A stretch of 64,000 nt of DNA from Hyposmocoma kahamanoa (taxonomy: Eukaryota > Arthropoda > Insecta > Lepidoptera > Cosmopterigidae). Position 1 is the stretch's first letter. The number at the start of each line of letters is the position of its first letter. The stretch is from positions 982,222 to 1,046,221 of the forward strand of contig NW_020653993.1 in assembly GCF_003589595.1 (NCBI RefSeq). The letters run 5' to 3'. A program made the position numbers and the translations under genes. This document shows, in pieces, positions 1 through 10,062 of the stretch. The notes below the pieces were generated by a model, which ran no database searches, was not told the origin of the DNA, and saw only the letters and a program-made list of their open reading frames with translations.

Positions 1-928
1 AGCGTGCAGTAGTGCCAACCGAGTCGAGCAAACTGCACAGAAATTGCAATTTCACAAGTGAAGTACAGTTTAAATGAACTGCATTCCCTAATTTTTACAA
101 ACCATAAACATTTCACAGTAAATGATTATATTTTTTCCAAATGCACATAGTTCTTGTTTTTCACCATAGGGACTTGTTGAACACAAAATTGCCTTGTACA
201 AAGACTTGTGATTGTTAAGTGTGGCGTTTGTATTAACTGTTGGCCTAATAAACTAGCTGAATAAAATTGTATTTATAAAAAAAAACTCTTCTTTTACTTC
301 TCATTTTCCCCGTTATATCTAACATCATTACAAACTGACATCAGCTTAGGAAACCTAAGACGGGTCTTACACGGTCAAAATTGGTCGCGAGTGTTTTCAC
401 ATGGCATATTCCGATGTCAAAATAATCGCGTCTTTGAAATAGACTAATGAAGTAAAAAAAATCGTCAATTTAGTCGGCTGTAGTTGCAAAAAACTAGATT
501 TCAATATTACACTTGTAAGTTTCAAACGGCGAACCGACTAAGTCCAGTTTTTTGTGACTAGATGACTTACCCTGACTAGTCAACCTAGGATAAGGCAAGT
601 AACGTACGCAAGTTTAAGGGAGCTGCAAAAGTGGCGCCACTTTGCAAACTAGATAATGTATGTAAATTAGTAGCACAGTAGCGCAAAGTCGCGCTTCTAC
701 AGACCTCTAACAGCAGCCTAAAACAACGCACAATGGCCGGGCCTTTAGTGTCGTTAATGGTTCACAGACATTTAAAGATTTTAAAAGCATTCTTTGACTA
801 GAGAGATCAGCGGTAAGCGTAACAAATTTTACGGAGTATCAGTCAGTACGCTGTACCTATCTGAGCGCATGTGCTTGAGTTGCATCTATTTACATATCAA
901 GCTTGTCTGTCAGACAATCTGTTCAGAT
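1..928. other. Intergenic, no gene seen
   Basis: No convincing frame. Overlapping AATAAA-like signals near 246-265 followed by an A-run could be the 3' end of a plus-strand gene lying left of the window, but nothing coding supports that. Confidence 0.4.
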
Positions 929-1429
929 TGTAAAGGTGGGTACTGACAAGCGTTACGGGGCGTAATGTAACGTGTTACACAGCGAGCGTTCGTGCAGCCA
1001 GTACGGGCTAACAAGACGCTCGCTCTCTATCGGTTTTTTGGCGAACCCTGTGTGTTACGCACTTTAGTCAATAAGTCGCAGCGAGTCGTCACGAGCGCAC
1101 GTAGCACAAGCGTCGATTTTAGATATTATGAGCCTTTTATTAGTTGTTAAAAATATAGAGTGGGACAAAGAGAAAACCATGTATTTCATAGACAAATATA
1201 AAGAACTGTTTTATGGAACCCGGGTCATCTGGAATCTTATTTGGATTAAACAATAATTGAGTAAAAATAAAGATCCCAACAAAACTTCGTGGCAACGAAA
1301 CGGGAACACAGGTAAGCAAAGAATTCGAAACGAGCGAGTTACACGAATTTTAGTACGCGGCGTAACGTATCATGCTCGATGCAAATGATACGTTACTCCC
1401 CGTAACGCCGGTCAGTACCCACCTTTACA
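929..1429. mobile_element. MITE-like DNA element with 19-bp terminal inverted repeats
   Basis: TGTAAAGGTGGGTACTGAC at 929-947 is matched exactly by its reverse complement at 1411-1429, and the similarity continues inward (GCGTTACGGGG-type words). About 500 bp with no transposase frame, so non-autonomous. The target duplication is unclear. Confidence 0.75.
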
Positions 1430-1799
1430 TTCAAGATTAATCCTTTCCACGTTTATCTATTTTATTATTTGCTTAGTGAATTTGTACAAAATTCTGCATA
1501 ATTTGTGTGAAGAAACTTTGACAAAATTAAATACTCTATAGTTCAAATACCTTTCACAGGAGCTGAATATGTTGAACTTTTGGCCTATAAATTCTTGCAA
1601 GCAAAATTAAGCTCTCTCAACCACGACAGTACAATTTAAATTAAACGTTCTAAGTTAAGACTATAGTGAAACAAAAACTTTATACTAAAGGTTCTTACAA
1701 CTTCTGAGTACTTGGATGACAAAAATCCGTGGTAGTAACCCGTTTAGCTCATGGAGGTAGTCTCGATCTCTGATGTTACAAATAAAAAAAAATATTGTA

Positions 1800-1960
1800 A
1801 ATGTTATTTACAAAGAGCAACCCCTAGAGTTTCTTGCTCATTCTTCTCAGGGGAATCTGCCTTACGAATGAGCGGTAGAGTTTAACCATTGTGACGATTT
1901 CAAGTAATAATGCTTACCTATGAAATAAAGATTATATTGAATTTGAATTAAGAAATTCAA
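1800..1960 (+). mobile_element. LINE 3' untranslated remnant
   Basis: Contains the same words as the LINE tail at 16840-16980 (AGAGCAA.CCCTAGAGTTTC, TTGCTC.TTCTTCTCAGG, then GCTTACCTATGAAATAAA). Only the 3' end is present, ending in a TTGAATT repeat. Confidence 0.7.
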
Positions 1961-3000
1961 GAGAATTTCTTGTAAGTTACTGCGTTTATTTTTTCGTGGT
2001 TTCTGTGATAAGGAGTAAAAGGATGACACAAAAAAGTAGACGTACAAAAATATTTTGTTTATTGTTGTTAATGTATCTTAACGATAAACAAGTACTAAAT
2101 TCTTACCTTAAATAACTCAGATAGGTACAAAATTGAATTTATGTTCTAGTATACTGTGATTGATTTCCTGCTAGGAAAATATACTGGCAAGAATAGTATG
2201 GCATAAATGAACCAAGTACCTGAAGAGGCGAGATTATAAAGTACAACAACTGCAAAATATATTTTCTAAAGTAAAATTTACAACGTAATTGTAAAAACTT
2301 TCGATATCGTTAAATGAAATAAATGTCATCATGTCAAATTCAACTGTAACACTTATAACGCTTACCTCTTTCGGTTCTTGAAATGTTCTTAATAGCAGTT
2401 TTATAAAAGGTTAACAAGTTAATTTCGAACCCTGAAATTGTGGCACTGATAATATGCCAAAAAATATTTTTTGAGATATCATAAAAAACCATAATCCAGT
2501 TTTATAATATTGAAATTGTTTAATATATCAACTATGCATCGTTATGGTAAGTTCCGATAAGCGAACACGTTAACTGTATACCTGTTTTTTGAAAGAAAAT
2601 TTTGTGCTCTATTTTTTGCAATTTAAAACACGAATACTTTATAATTCCGACGTGGCGATGATCCACTTATAAAGATGTCAATAAGAGTGAATGAAAGTCT
2701 TTTTCGCATAATTATGGACATAAAGTTTTTTCTGACCGGCAACTTGTCAATATGTAATAGCCATCGGTGATGGTTGAAATTGAACTGCACGTATCCACGA
2801 GTATAATTATGCAATTCTTAACTTTTACTAAAGTGAGATTCAAAATCTATTACACGATAAAGATCAATTTTGAATAATGTGTTCTAGGTATATAATTTTG
2901 CTGCTAAAATATCGTCCTTCTCGTATATACAGAAAAAATGTACACACAAAGTTGATACTTGTACCATTTAGGGGTATCGTATCTATCAAAAACCTTTAAT
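1961..3000. other. AT-rich intergenic, nothing recognised
   Basis: Only short frames without coding character on either strand. Confidence 0.5.
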
Positions 3001-3190
3001 AAGTCATAATCACACCAATATGGCTTGGTTTCAAACCCATAAATCCTTGTACAGTGATTACCTTACCAGCAATACTAACTCTCCGGGGGCAATATACAGA
3101 ACACCTAGAGAACCAATAAGAAATGTTCTATTCCTAGATTGGTCCAACCGAGAATCAGACCTGGGACCTCATCGTTAAACGTCTAGAATA
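3001..3190 (-). mobile_element. Degenerate SINE (repeat B)
   Basis: Shares with the 5400-5600 copy the order: notes of disagreement aside, GGTTTCAAAC.., GGGGCAATA..CAGAACACC, then a B-box-like CCGAGAATCAGACCTGGGAC. Strongly diverged. Confidence 0.5.
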
Positions 3191-3513
3191 TCTTTTGTAA
3201 CCAATCCATATTGGGAATAAATGTGCTTCAATAGTGAAGGTTTTAAACTATCCAGTGCGCGGAATACGGTACTTATAACAGCAAAAATAAAAACTAAACG
3301 ACTTCAGTTTCACGTGTGGATACAGTGAGAGTGGTTTGTCCGGAAAAAAATACTGACAATGGTGACACCGCAAAAAATATTGCAACTTCAATGTTTCGAC
3401 TGAAGGATTTGAATCCGTGGTCATTAAATACATTTAAAAAATAAAAATATTTCAGCTAAAGGACTAGATTCCAATGTCATGATATAAATATAAAAAATCG
3501 AGATGAAGCTACA

Positions 3514-4085
3514 CGGCCGTATTCTAGAACTCTACTCAATGCTCAAGTCAGGATTTGAGTATAGTTAAAAGCACTCGAAATCATACTCAAGTACCTGCCA
3601 TTAGGGTCGTATTTCCAGTGTTTCTGTTTCCATTGCAATCCTGACTTGAGCATGGAGTAGTGTTCTAGAATACGACCCTAAGAGTCGTATTATATAACTC
3701 TACTCAATGTTCAAGTCAGGATTTGAGTATGGTTTAAAGCACTCGAAATCATACTCAAGTCCCTTCCATTAGGGTCGTATTTCCAGTGCTTGAAAGCATA
3801 CTCAAATCTTGACTTGAGTATGATTCAAAGCACTAGAAATCATACTCAAGTCCTTGCTATTAGAGTCGTATTTCCAGTGCTTGAAATCATACTCAAGTCT
3901 GCTCAAGTCAGGATCTGAGTATGATTTCAAGCACCGGAAATACGACCGTAATGGCATGGACTTGAGTATGATTTCGAGTGCTTTAAATCGTACTCAAGTC
4001 CTGACTTGAGCATTGAGTAGAGTTCAGGAATACGACCCTAGGGGTCCATATACAGAGTATTCTGTTCTGTTCTGAGTTCTGGAAT
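3514..4085. repeat. Fold-back repeat array
   Basis: Repeated words TACTCAAGTC, CTGACTTGAG and AGGGTCGTATTTCCAGTGCT occur in both orientations. CTCTACTCAATGCTCAAGTC near 3532 faces its reverse complement near 4000-4020, and a second head-to-head junction lies at 3640-3720. At least two palindromic units are nested or side by side. No coding sequence. Confidence 0.85.
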
Positions 4086-4089
4086 ACGA

Positions 4090-5220
4090 CCCTTAAGATG
4101 GTAGACAGTGGTGCTGGATTAAGTGATTTTTCGCCATTTAGGCTAAAGAAGTGATCGGCGACTCGGCAATATTTAGGCTATTTTTGATAGGCGATTTTAG
4201 GCTACTTAATAAAATGTCTGAGGAATTACAAACTTGATTTTGTGGAGAATGGAGTTTCAAAACAATTCATTTGGAGCTTTGAGCATTGGAGGAATAAGAG
4301 AATTCATATTCCCCAATTCCTTGCAGCGAGCAAAATTGCTTTCCTTGATTATCAGGGATTTTATGGGTTGGGCGAACATTGGCTACTTAGCATCCATAAA
4401 TTAGCGAATTAATTATGCAAAAGTCTAACAACACTGATGGTAGATGTCAGTTCTTAAAGCTGTCAACTGCACAGATTTCTATATTGCATAAACTGGATCG
4501 CGCACTTCGATATACCAATATTACAAATTTACACCTTATTGGGTTACGTTAGGGTTTATTTTAAGTAAAAGTAAAAAAACGAGTCACGTGAGACAGCTCG
4601 AAGTAGTGGTCTGTCCTTGTCTAACATGTTGCCAACGCTACATAAAATAATCTTAGGTAGTGTCTAGTCTATTAACTTTTTTAAATTTCGGTTAAATAAA
4701 ATTAACTTAAAGGTGAACCTGCTTTTACTGTAATAATACAAAATATATATATATCAACAAAGAAACCTTCTATTACGAAGTAGCATATCAAATAATATTA
4801 TTATTATTATAAATATTATTATAATAATATTAGTAGTTTTGGTCAGCCATAAGCGGCCACATTTTCTGTAAGAATTAAAAAGTTAAAAACAATATGGCTG
4901 GCTGAAACATGAATGACCACCCTATTAGAAAGAGACGCATTACTACTTTGAAGCCCCTCACTTGTCTCGTTTTATCAACTTAGTGCGCGGTCCAGTTTAA
5001 TATACAAGTCCGTGGTCAACTGTTGTTAATTTTAAATTAAGAGGTTGACGTTCTCTTTATTCTTTACTTTCCCTAACTCCCTTAATTCCAATTACAGATT
5101 AGTGTATGCCATCGATGCGATAAGATGCTTTTTTGGATTTTCGATTCTTGTGATATAAACTATTATGTAAAGGCCATTATTGCTATCATAGATCAAGAGA
5201 TATGTAACACCCAAATGGTA
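4090..5220. other. Intergenic, nothing recognised
   Basis: AT-rich, with a TTA/ATT simple repeat at about 4790-4832. No coding frame. Confidence 0.5.
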
Positions 5221-5224
5221 CAAG

Positions 5225-5595
5225 TATGAGGTCGATTTTTTCAGAGTTATATAATGTGCCAGTGAACCACACCTGGGGGTTTACTCTCGTTCTCGTCAAG
5301 TATTAATCTTCATGCGGGTCATTGTGTTTTTTAATGTGTTCGAGTATCTCTTATTTGACATTAATTGTTTCGGGCGGATGTTGGACGAAGAACGAGAGTA
5401 TGTGCCCTGATCTCAAACTGGGGCGTTCCCTAGATTATCAGACCAACGGAATGCACTCTGGGGCATTACCCAGAACACCCAGACCAGAACCAATTTAGAA
5501 AAGTTCGTTGTCCAAATTGGTCCCACCGGGAATCGAACCCGGGACTTCCTCAATGAGCGCCCATAGTGCTAACAACCATTAGGCCCCCGAGGTCG
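5225..5595 (-). mobile_element. tRNA-derived SINE (repeat B)
   Basis: The minus strand starts with a tRNA-like head: GGCCTAATGGTTGTTAGCAC (A-box) and GGTTCGATTCCCGGTGGGAC (B-box). The body reads GGTTCTGGTCTGGGTGTTCT. Related copies are at 17935-18115, 32765-32915, 56440-56590 and, weakly, 3001-3190. Confidence 0.75.
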
Positions 5596-5942
5596 TCAAT
5601 CTAAAATAAAATATAAGTTAAGAGTACATATTTATAAAATTAATACTGATTATATAACTTAATTGTTATGGTAGTTAAATGGCATTATTTACAAAAAAAT
5701 TACGCATAATATAATTTAGTTAAAAAAAGTATTTGACCCGCATTTTTATGCAATAACTAATTATAATACAACCAATTTAAAATTATTAACTAAAAATTAC
5801 AATTATGTTGCAGTAATGCATTAGTATAAAAAATGTTTTTTTGTGCTAAATATATATAAAGTTTATTTTAAAAATATATAAGCACCTTATTTATTACGCT
5901 ATGGTCTTATAAGGCACAACGATTCTATTCAGTATACAGAGT

Positions 5943-6116
5943 TCGAATCGATTAGTCAATATTTTGAAAATTATCTTAATTAGACGATAATTATCGCCAG
6001 ATTTTAAATTGGTCACATATTTCGATAACTATCTTAATTAGACGATAATTATCGCCAGGCTTTAAATTAGTAACATATTTTGATATATATCTTAATTAGA
6101 CGATAATTATCGCCAG
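5943..6116 (+). repeat. Three tandem copies of a 58-bp repeat
   Basis: ATCTTAATTAGACGATAATT followed by ATCGCCAG occurs exactly at 5973-6000, 6031-6058 and 6089-6116, a period of 58. The core contains an inverted repeat (CGATAATTATCG). The spacers are less conserved. Confidence 0.92.
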
Positions 6117-6119
6117 ACA

Positions 6120-7330
6120 TAATTCTTGATAGTTTCAAACCCTGCTAGTGTGGTATGTTTTAAAACTTGTTGTTGATTCAAACTGTTGAATTATCAAGTT
6201 CACCTAGGACAGGTATGGTCCAGGGCCCATAAATGGATTGTCTCGTGACGTCACGCGCAAGACAACCTGTTTACGAACCTAAATTCTATATGACAAATGT
6301 ACATTTGTTATTACATTCTGAATTGTGCTATGGCACGGTAGTTAAGAGTCAAGCTACGCTCGGCACTCACAAACAAAACCAATATTGTATTTTATTTGTT
6401 CTGAATTTTGTTAATCATTTCTATTGCTCTTATTGTTTTAAATAGAAAATTACGGTTACCTATCAGTAGTCCGAAATGACATTTCCCAGAAATAACATTT
6501 GCTCGAATTTTCATAAATTCGAAAGTAATTTTGAGAGGAAAATGTTTTTTTTCTTTTAAACCTAACCGAACCTAATCGTGTACTTGCGATAAACATCCAA
6601 CATATCCTGAAAGAACAACGTTTTCTTTATAATTCGGTTTTCGGTATAATGAAAATTCGAACAAACGTTATTTCGAAATAAAAAAATTCGAGTTTGTTAC
6701 CGAAAATTACCGTGAGACTCACATATTGATTAAGGACAACTGACTGAAAAAATCTCATTAAATACGTGAGGTAGCCTTTAGTTAAGTTAATATGTTTATA
6801 TGTGTGTAGTTGCATTTAATTTGAAATAAATTAATGATTGACAATCTTAAACACGTCCTCACACAACTGCATTCTGACTGCAAAATTGCAGTTGCAAAAA
6901 TTGCAATTGTTTCCTCATGTTCGATCTTTAAACATCCATTGTCCAAATGATATATTTGCCATATAGATCACACTTCATACGCAAGGAGTGAACTTTATAT
7001 GTTATTGATAGAAGACTCGATCGTAATTTTATATGGTAGTATCCTTCTAAATCCTGTATTTATTAACTAAAGGAAGACCGCATTTTATTAAAATTACGTA
7101 TTACAATAACTTATTATAACATTATACTACAAATATAAATAATTTAAAAACTAATTTAATTAAACTAAATTAAACCAATTATGATTTTGGAATGTATATA
7201 GAATGGCAGTCTTTTGCATAGAATCAGAGAATGTACATAAAAATATATTTGCAAAATCAAAAGAGATGATTCTGAGGCTTCTATTTCAAACTAAATCTAT
7301 TTAACGTATTTACAATTATCTGTTATAGTC
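6120..7330. other. Intergenic downstream of lines, nothing recognised
   Basis: AT-rich with only short frames. The right part may be lines 3' UTR. Confidence 0.45.
7059..7064 (-). terminator. lin: Candidate polyadenylation signal for lines
   Basis: The minus strand reads AATAAA here, about 540 bases past the lines stop codon. It is the clearest hexamer seen downstream, but the region is AT-rich and other signals are possible. Confidence 0.25.
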
Positions 7331-7435
7331 TGCACACAACTAGGTGGCTGTTAGCCGAGAATGGAAAATTCTTTGACACTATCAATGAATATTCTGACCT
7401 TCATTAATACCAACACGACCATCTAGTTGTGTGCA
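7331..7435. mobile_element. Short MITE near the lines 3' end
   Basis: TGCACACAACTAGGTGG at 7331-7347 faces CCATCTAGTTGTGTGCA at 7419-7435, one mismatch in 17. About 105 bp, possibly within the lines 3' UTR. Confidence 0.6.
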
Positions 7436-7602
7436 AATTTTAGTTCAAAAAGAGAACTTTTTAAAATATTGTTGACATAGTTTTAAATACATGTACAACA
7501 GAATATAGTTTCAACAATTGTCTCTTTACTGGCAGAAAATCTGCATATAGAAATTCCCATGGTGAAGATTCATTTCAACATAAACATACAAACATTTGAT
7601 TT

Positions 7603-9975
7603 TCAGCTAAATTCATTTCCCTCATACAAACTTTCACATACTTCCAACAACCTCAGTACAGGACTAATATTGTACGGGAATAACGATTTTGATACCAGAC
7701 GACTGATTTGCAACCGTAACCTTATAAGCACCCTCATTGTATCATCAAGACCTCTGGTCCCACCAGAATCGCTTTGTTGACACGTTTCAAGGAATTTTGG
7801 CCAATTCCTTCTTACATATTTCAAGAATCTCAATAAATACAGCAAGAAACATGTTTCATTGCTCACTAGGTAATCAAGTAAGACATCACTATCATGAGAA
7901 ACAACTTTAAGGAATTCTATAAATGAGGCAATAGGGTTTAACATCGGAATTAGATCCGGATACATAGAATTCCTATAGACAATTCCAACAGTAATATCAA
8001 GTGTACAGACCATAGATTCAATCAAATAATCATCCTGTTCGCTAAACAAGTGAATGAGCATTTTTGTGAATGGCGTTTCCGGGTGGAACTCCAAAGAATT
8101 ACGTATAAAAACATCAAGCTTTTTCAATACATCTCTTATTGATCTTTCCACAATTTGCATGTCTTGTATTGCATTGTAATCTGATGAATCAATAGAGCTG
8201 TCTGATGAATCACATCTCATTTCTTTCACTGTGACTGCAATTGATTTTAAAACCAATAAGGACATTCTCTGTAACATTGTCTTATCAACCTCATTTCTCG
8301 ATTGATTTGAATCCTCATTGTCATAGTCACCGTAGCTTTGATCCACCAGTTGAATGGTTGATAATGGAGCCACATCAGGAACTAAAGAATAATCCCTGAT
8401 GACATTACAATCATGTCCGAGAAACCCAAACCCACTTCTACTGCTTTGGACTCGTACTTCACTCAACAATCTAAAATCTTTCACAAATCTGACTATAGAA
8501 TGAGCTAGGCTACAGATTTCTTCAGGGAGAATATCTTGTAAAGCCAACGTTGAACCGTAGCAAAGTACCTCATTAAATAAACTTAATAAATGAGTGTATA
8601 TCAAACTCGGTAGCATTGTATTTCTCAATAAATCAACAAAACTTTGTAAGTCCGCGTAAAAAGGTTTTGTATCAATTATGGAGAGATTCGCTTTTACACT
8701 GATTATATTCTCCCATAAAGAGAAAAATGTAAGTATGCAATTCTCAGCATTAGCTAAATTCAGGTACCTTAATAATAGGAGCTTCATATTTTTCACTAAT
8801 ACAGGCCAATGGTGTTCTAAGGTCTTTATTGTTAAGCATTTTATATGCGACGTGTCAAAAGATTCTGAATCTGTTAAAACAACAGTTATACAACCATTTT
8901 CATTCACCCTTTCTATTCTTGATGGTGTGGGTTCTGGTGATAGTGACCTTGGTTCTGATTGCTGATCCAATTTCAATACTGGTTCATGTAGTTTAAAAGT
9001 CATTGGACCATTCTCAGTAGCTTCTTCACTGGATGTCGACGCTGTACTGTTTGTTTGTAAATTTGAAAAGGCATTGTGCAAATTACTACTGTGTGAACTT
9101 GACGCTTGAGTTGTATTATACCCTACCGGACTTCTAAATGGATTGTCTTCTTGGACATGTAAATTACTCGAAGTATTTATATAGTTACTCTCGTCTAATG
9201 GATGCTGTTGAATGTCTTTCCACTCAACTATCCTCTTTATAATGTCAAGACTGAAATTAATCTTTTGTACTGTAATTCTGTTTATTCTATCAAACAAATA
9301 AATGTTTTCTGTTATCTGCTGCAACCAATTCTCATCAACTGTATCCTTTGAAACTATAAGAAAACTGGCTAACACTCTACTGGCCATGAAGGTAACAAAT
9401 TTACTCTTATGATCAGCTAATTCAATAACTTCCGTAATCCAATCATGTTGGTTCCTAACAAGTAAGTCACATGCTTGCATTAATTTTGAACATATAGTGC
9501 CCGTACCATTCTGTTTCAGGTAAATATCAAACGTTAACTGCATAGATGATAAATATGTAAGCGAGCACTTTAGAGGCCAAGAAGCAATACTCAATCGGCG
9601 GTCAAAGAGATTAGGGACAATTTTTTTGTCAAATCTACATAGACACTGGCCAACTATAGCATCCTGTAGCAATCGGAGTTCAGATAACAATTTGTCATCT
9701 TCTGAACTCCAGGGAGGTGCAGAATTTGAACACGAAGGGATGATGTCCGCAATGTCAGTGGGAAGTTGTAATATTGCTGAACAGTCTACGGCATCCTCAC
9801 TTACTGTACCACTGTCTGGTGACTCACCATTCCTGGGGAAGTCTTCAATAATTTCAGCTGGAGTTTCAGAGTCGTAAATATCAGTAATAATATCCTCAAC
9901 GGATCTATCGCTCCCATCGTCGATATCCGGAGCGTCAATTCGCAACTTCTTCTTCACAGGTTGGTCAGAAGCCAT
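7603..9975 (-). CDS. lin: Protein Lines (LINS1 family)
   Basis: This is a single uninterrupted frame of 790 codons from the chosen ATG at 9975; the frame is open to another ATG at 10062, which would add 29 residues. I prefer 9975 because the protein then begins MASDQPVKKKLR, an acidic, disordered-looking start with a basic KKKLR cluster that could be a nuclear signal, whereas the 29 extra residues look like translated leader. The N-terminal half has the helical 'Lines_N' look (for example SLTYLSSMQLTFDIYLKQ followed by SKLMQACDLLVRNQ and FMASRVLASFLIVSKD). A Ser/Thr/Asn-rich linker follows at roughly ORF residues 300-375, then a second helical half ending LRLLEVCESLYEGNEFS. Known for the family: Drosophila Lines antagonises the zinc-finger protein Bowl, is blocked by Drumstick, and acts in segment polarity, Wnt signalling and hindgut patterning; human LINS1 is similar in size. 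The assignment rests on remembered family character, not an alignment. No transposon interrupts the frame. Confidence 0.78.
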   Translation of the reverse strand: MASDQPVKKKLRIDAPDIDDGSDRSVEDIITDIYDSETPAEIIEDFPRNGESPDSGTVSEDAVDCSAILQLPTDIADIIPSCSNSAPPWSSEDDKLLSELRLLQDAIVGQCLCRFDKKIVPNLFDRRLSIASWPLKCSLTYLSSMQLTFDIYLKQNGTGTICSKLMQACDLLVRNQHDWITEVIELADHKSKFVTFMASRVLASFLIVSKDTVDENWLQQITENIYLFDRINRITVQKINFSLDIIKRIVEWKDIQQHPLDESNYINTSSNLHVQEDNPFRSPVGYNTTQASSSHSSNLHNAFSNLQTNSTASTSSEEATENGPMTFKLHEPVLKLDQQSEPRSLSPEPTPSRIERVNENGCITVVLTDSESFDTSHIKCLTIKTLEHHWPVLVKNMKLLLLRYLNLANAENCILTFFSLWENIISVKANLSIIDTKPFYADLQSFVDLLRNTMLPSLIYTHLLSLFNEVLCYGSTLALQDILPEEICSLAHSIVRFVKDFRLLSEVRVQSSRSGFGFLGHDCNVIRDYSLVPDVAPLSTIQLVDQSYGDYDNEDSNQSRNEVDKTMLQRMSLLVLKSIAVTVKEMRCDSSDSSIDSSDYNAIQDMQIVERSIRDVLKKLDVFIRNSLEFHPETPFTKMLIHLFSEQDDYLIESMVCTLDITVGIVYRNSMYPDLIPMLNPIASFIEFLKVVSHDSDVLLDYLVSNETCFLLYLLRFLKYVRRNWPKFLETCQQSDSGGTRGLDDTMRVLIRLRLQISRLVSKSLFPYNISPVLRLLEVCESLYEGNEFS

Positions 9976-10062
9976 CACTTCATCTGTCTGAGGTCCGAAA
10001 TGTAGTTGCCCTCTGAAAACCATGAACCCGGGTATCGAATCCCTCCCGCTGCTATACCTCAC

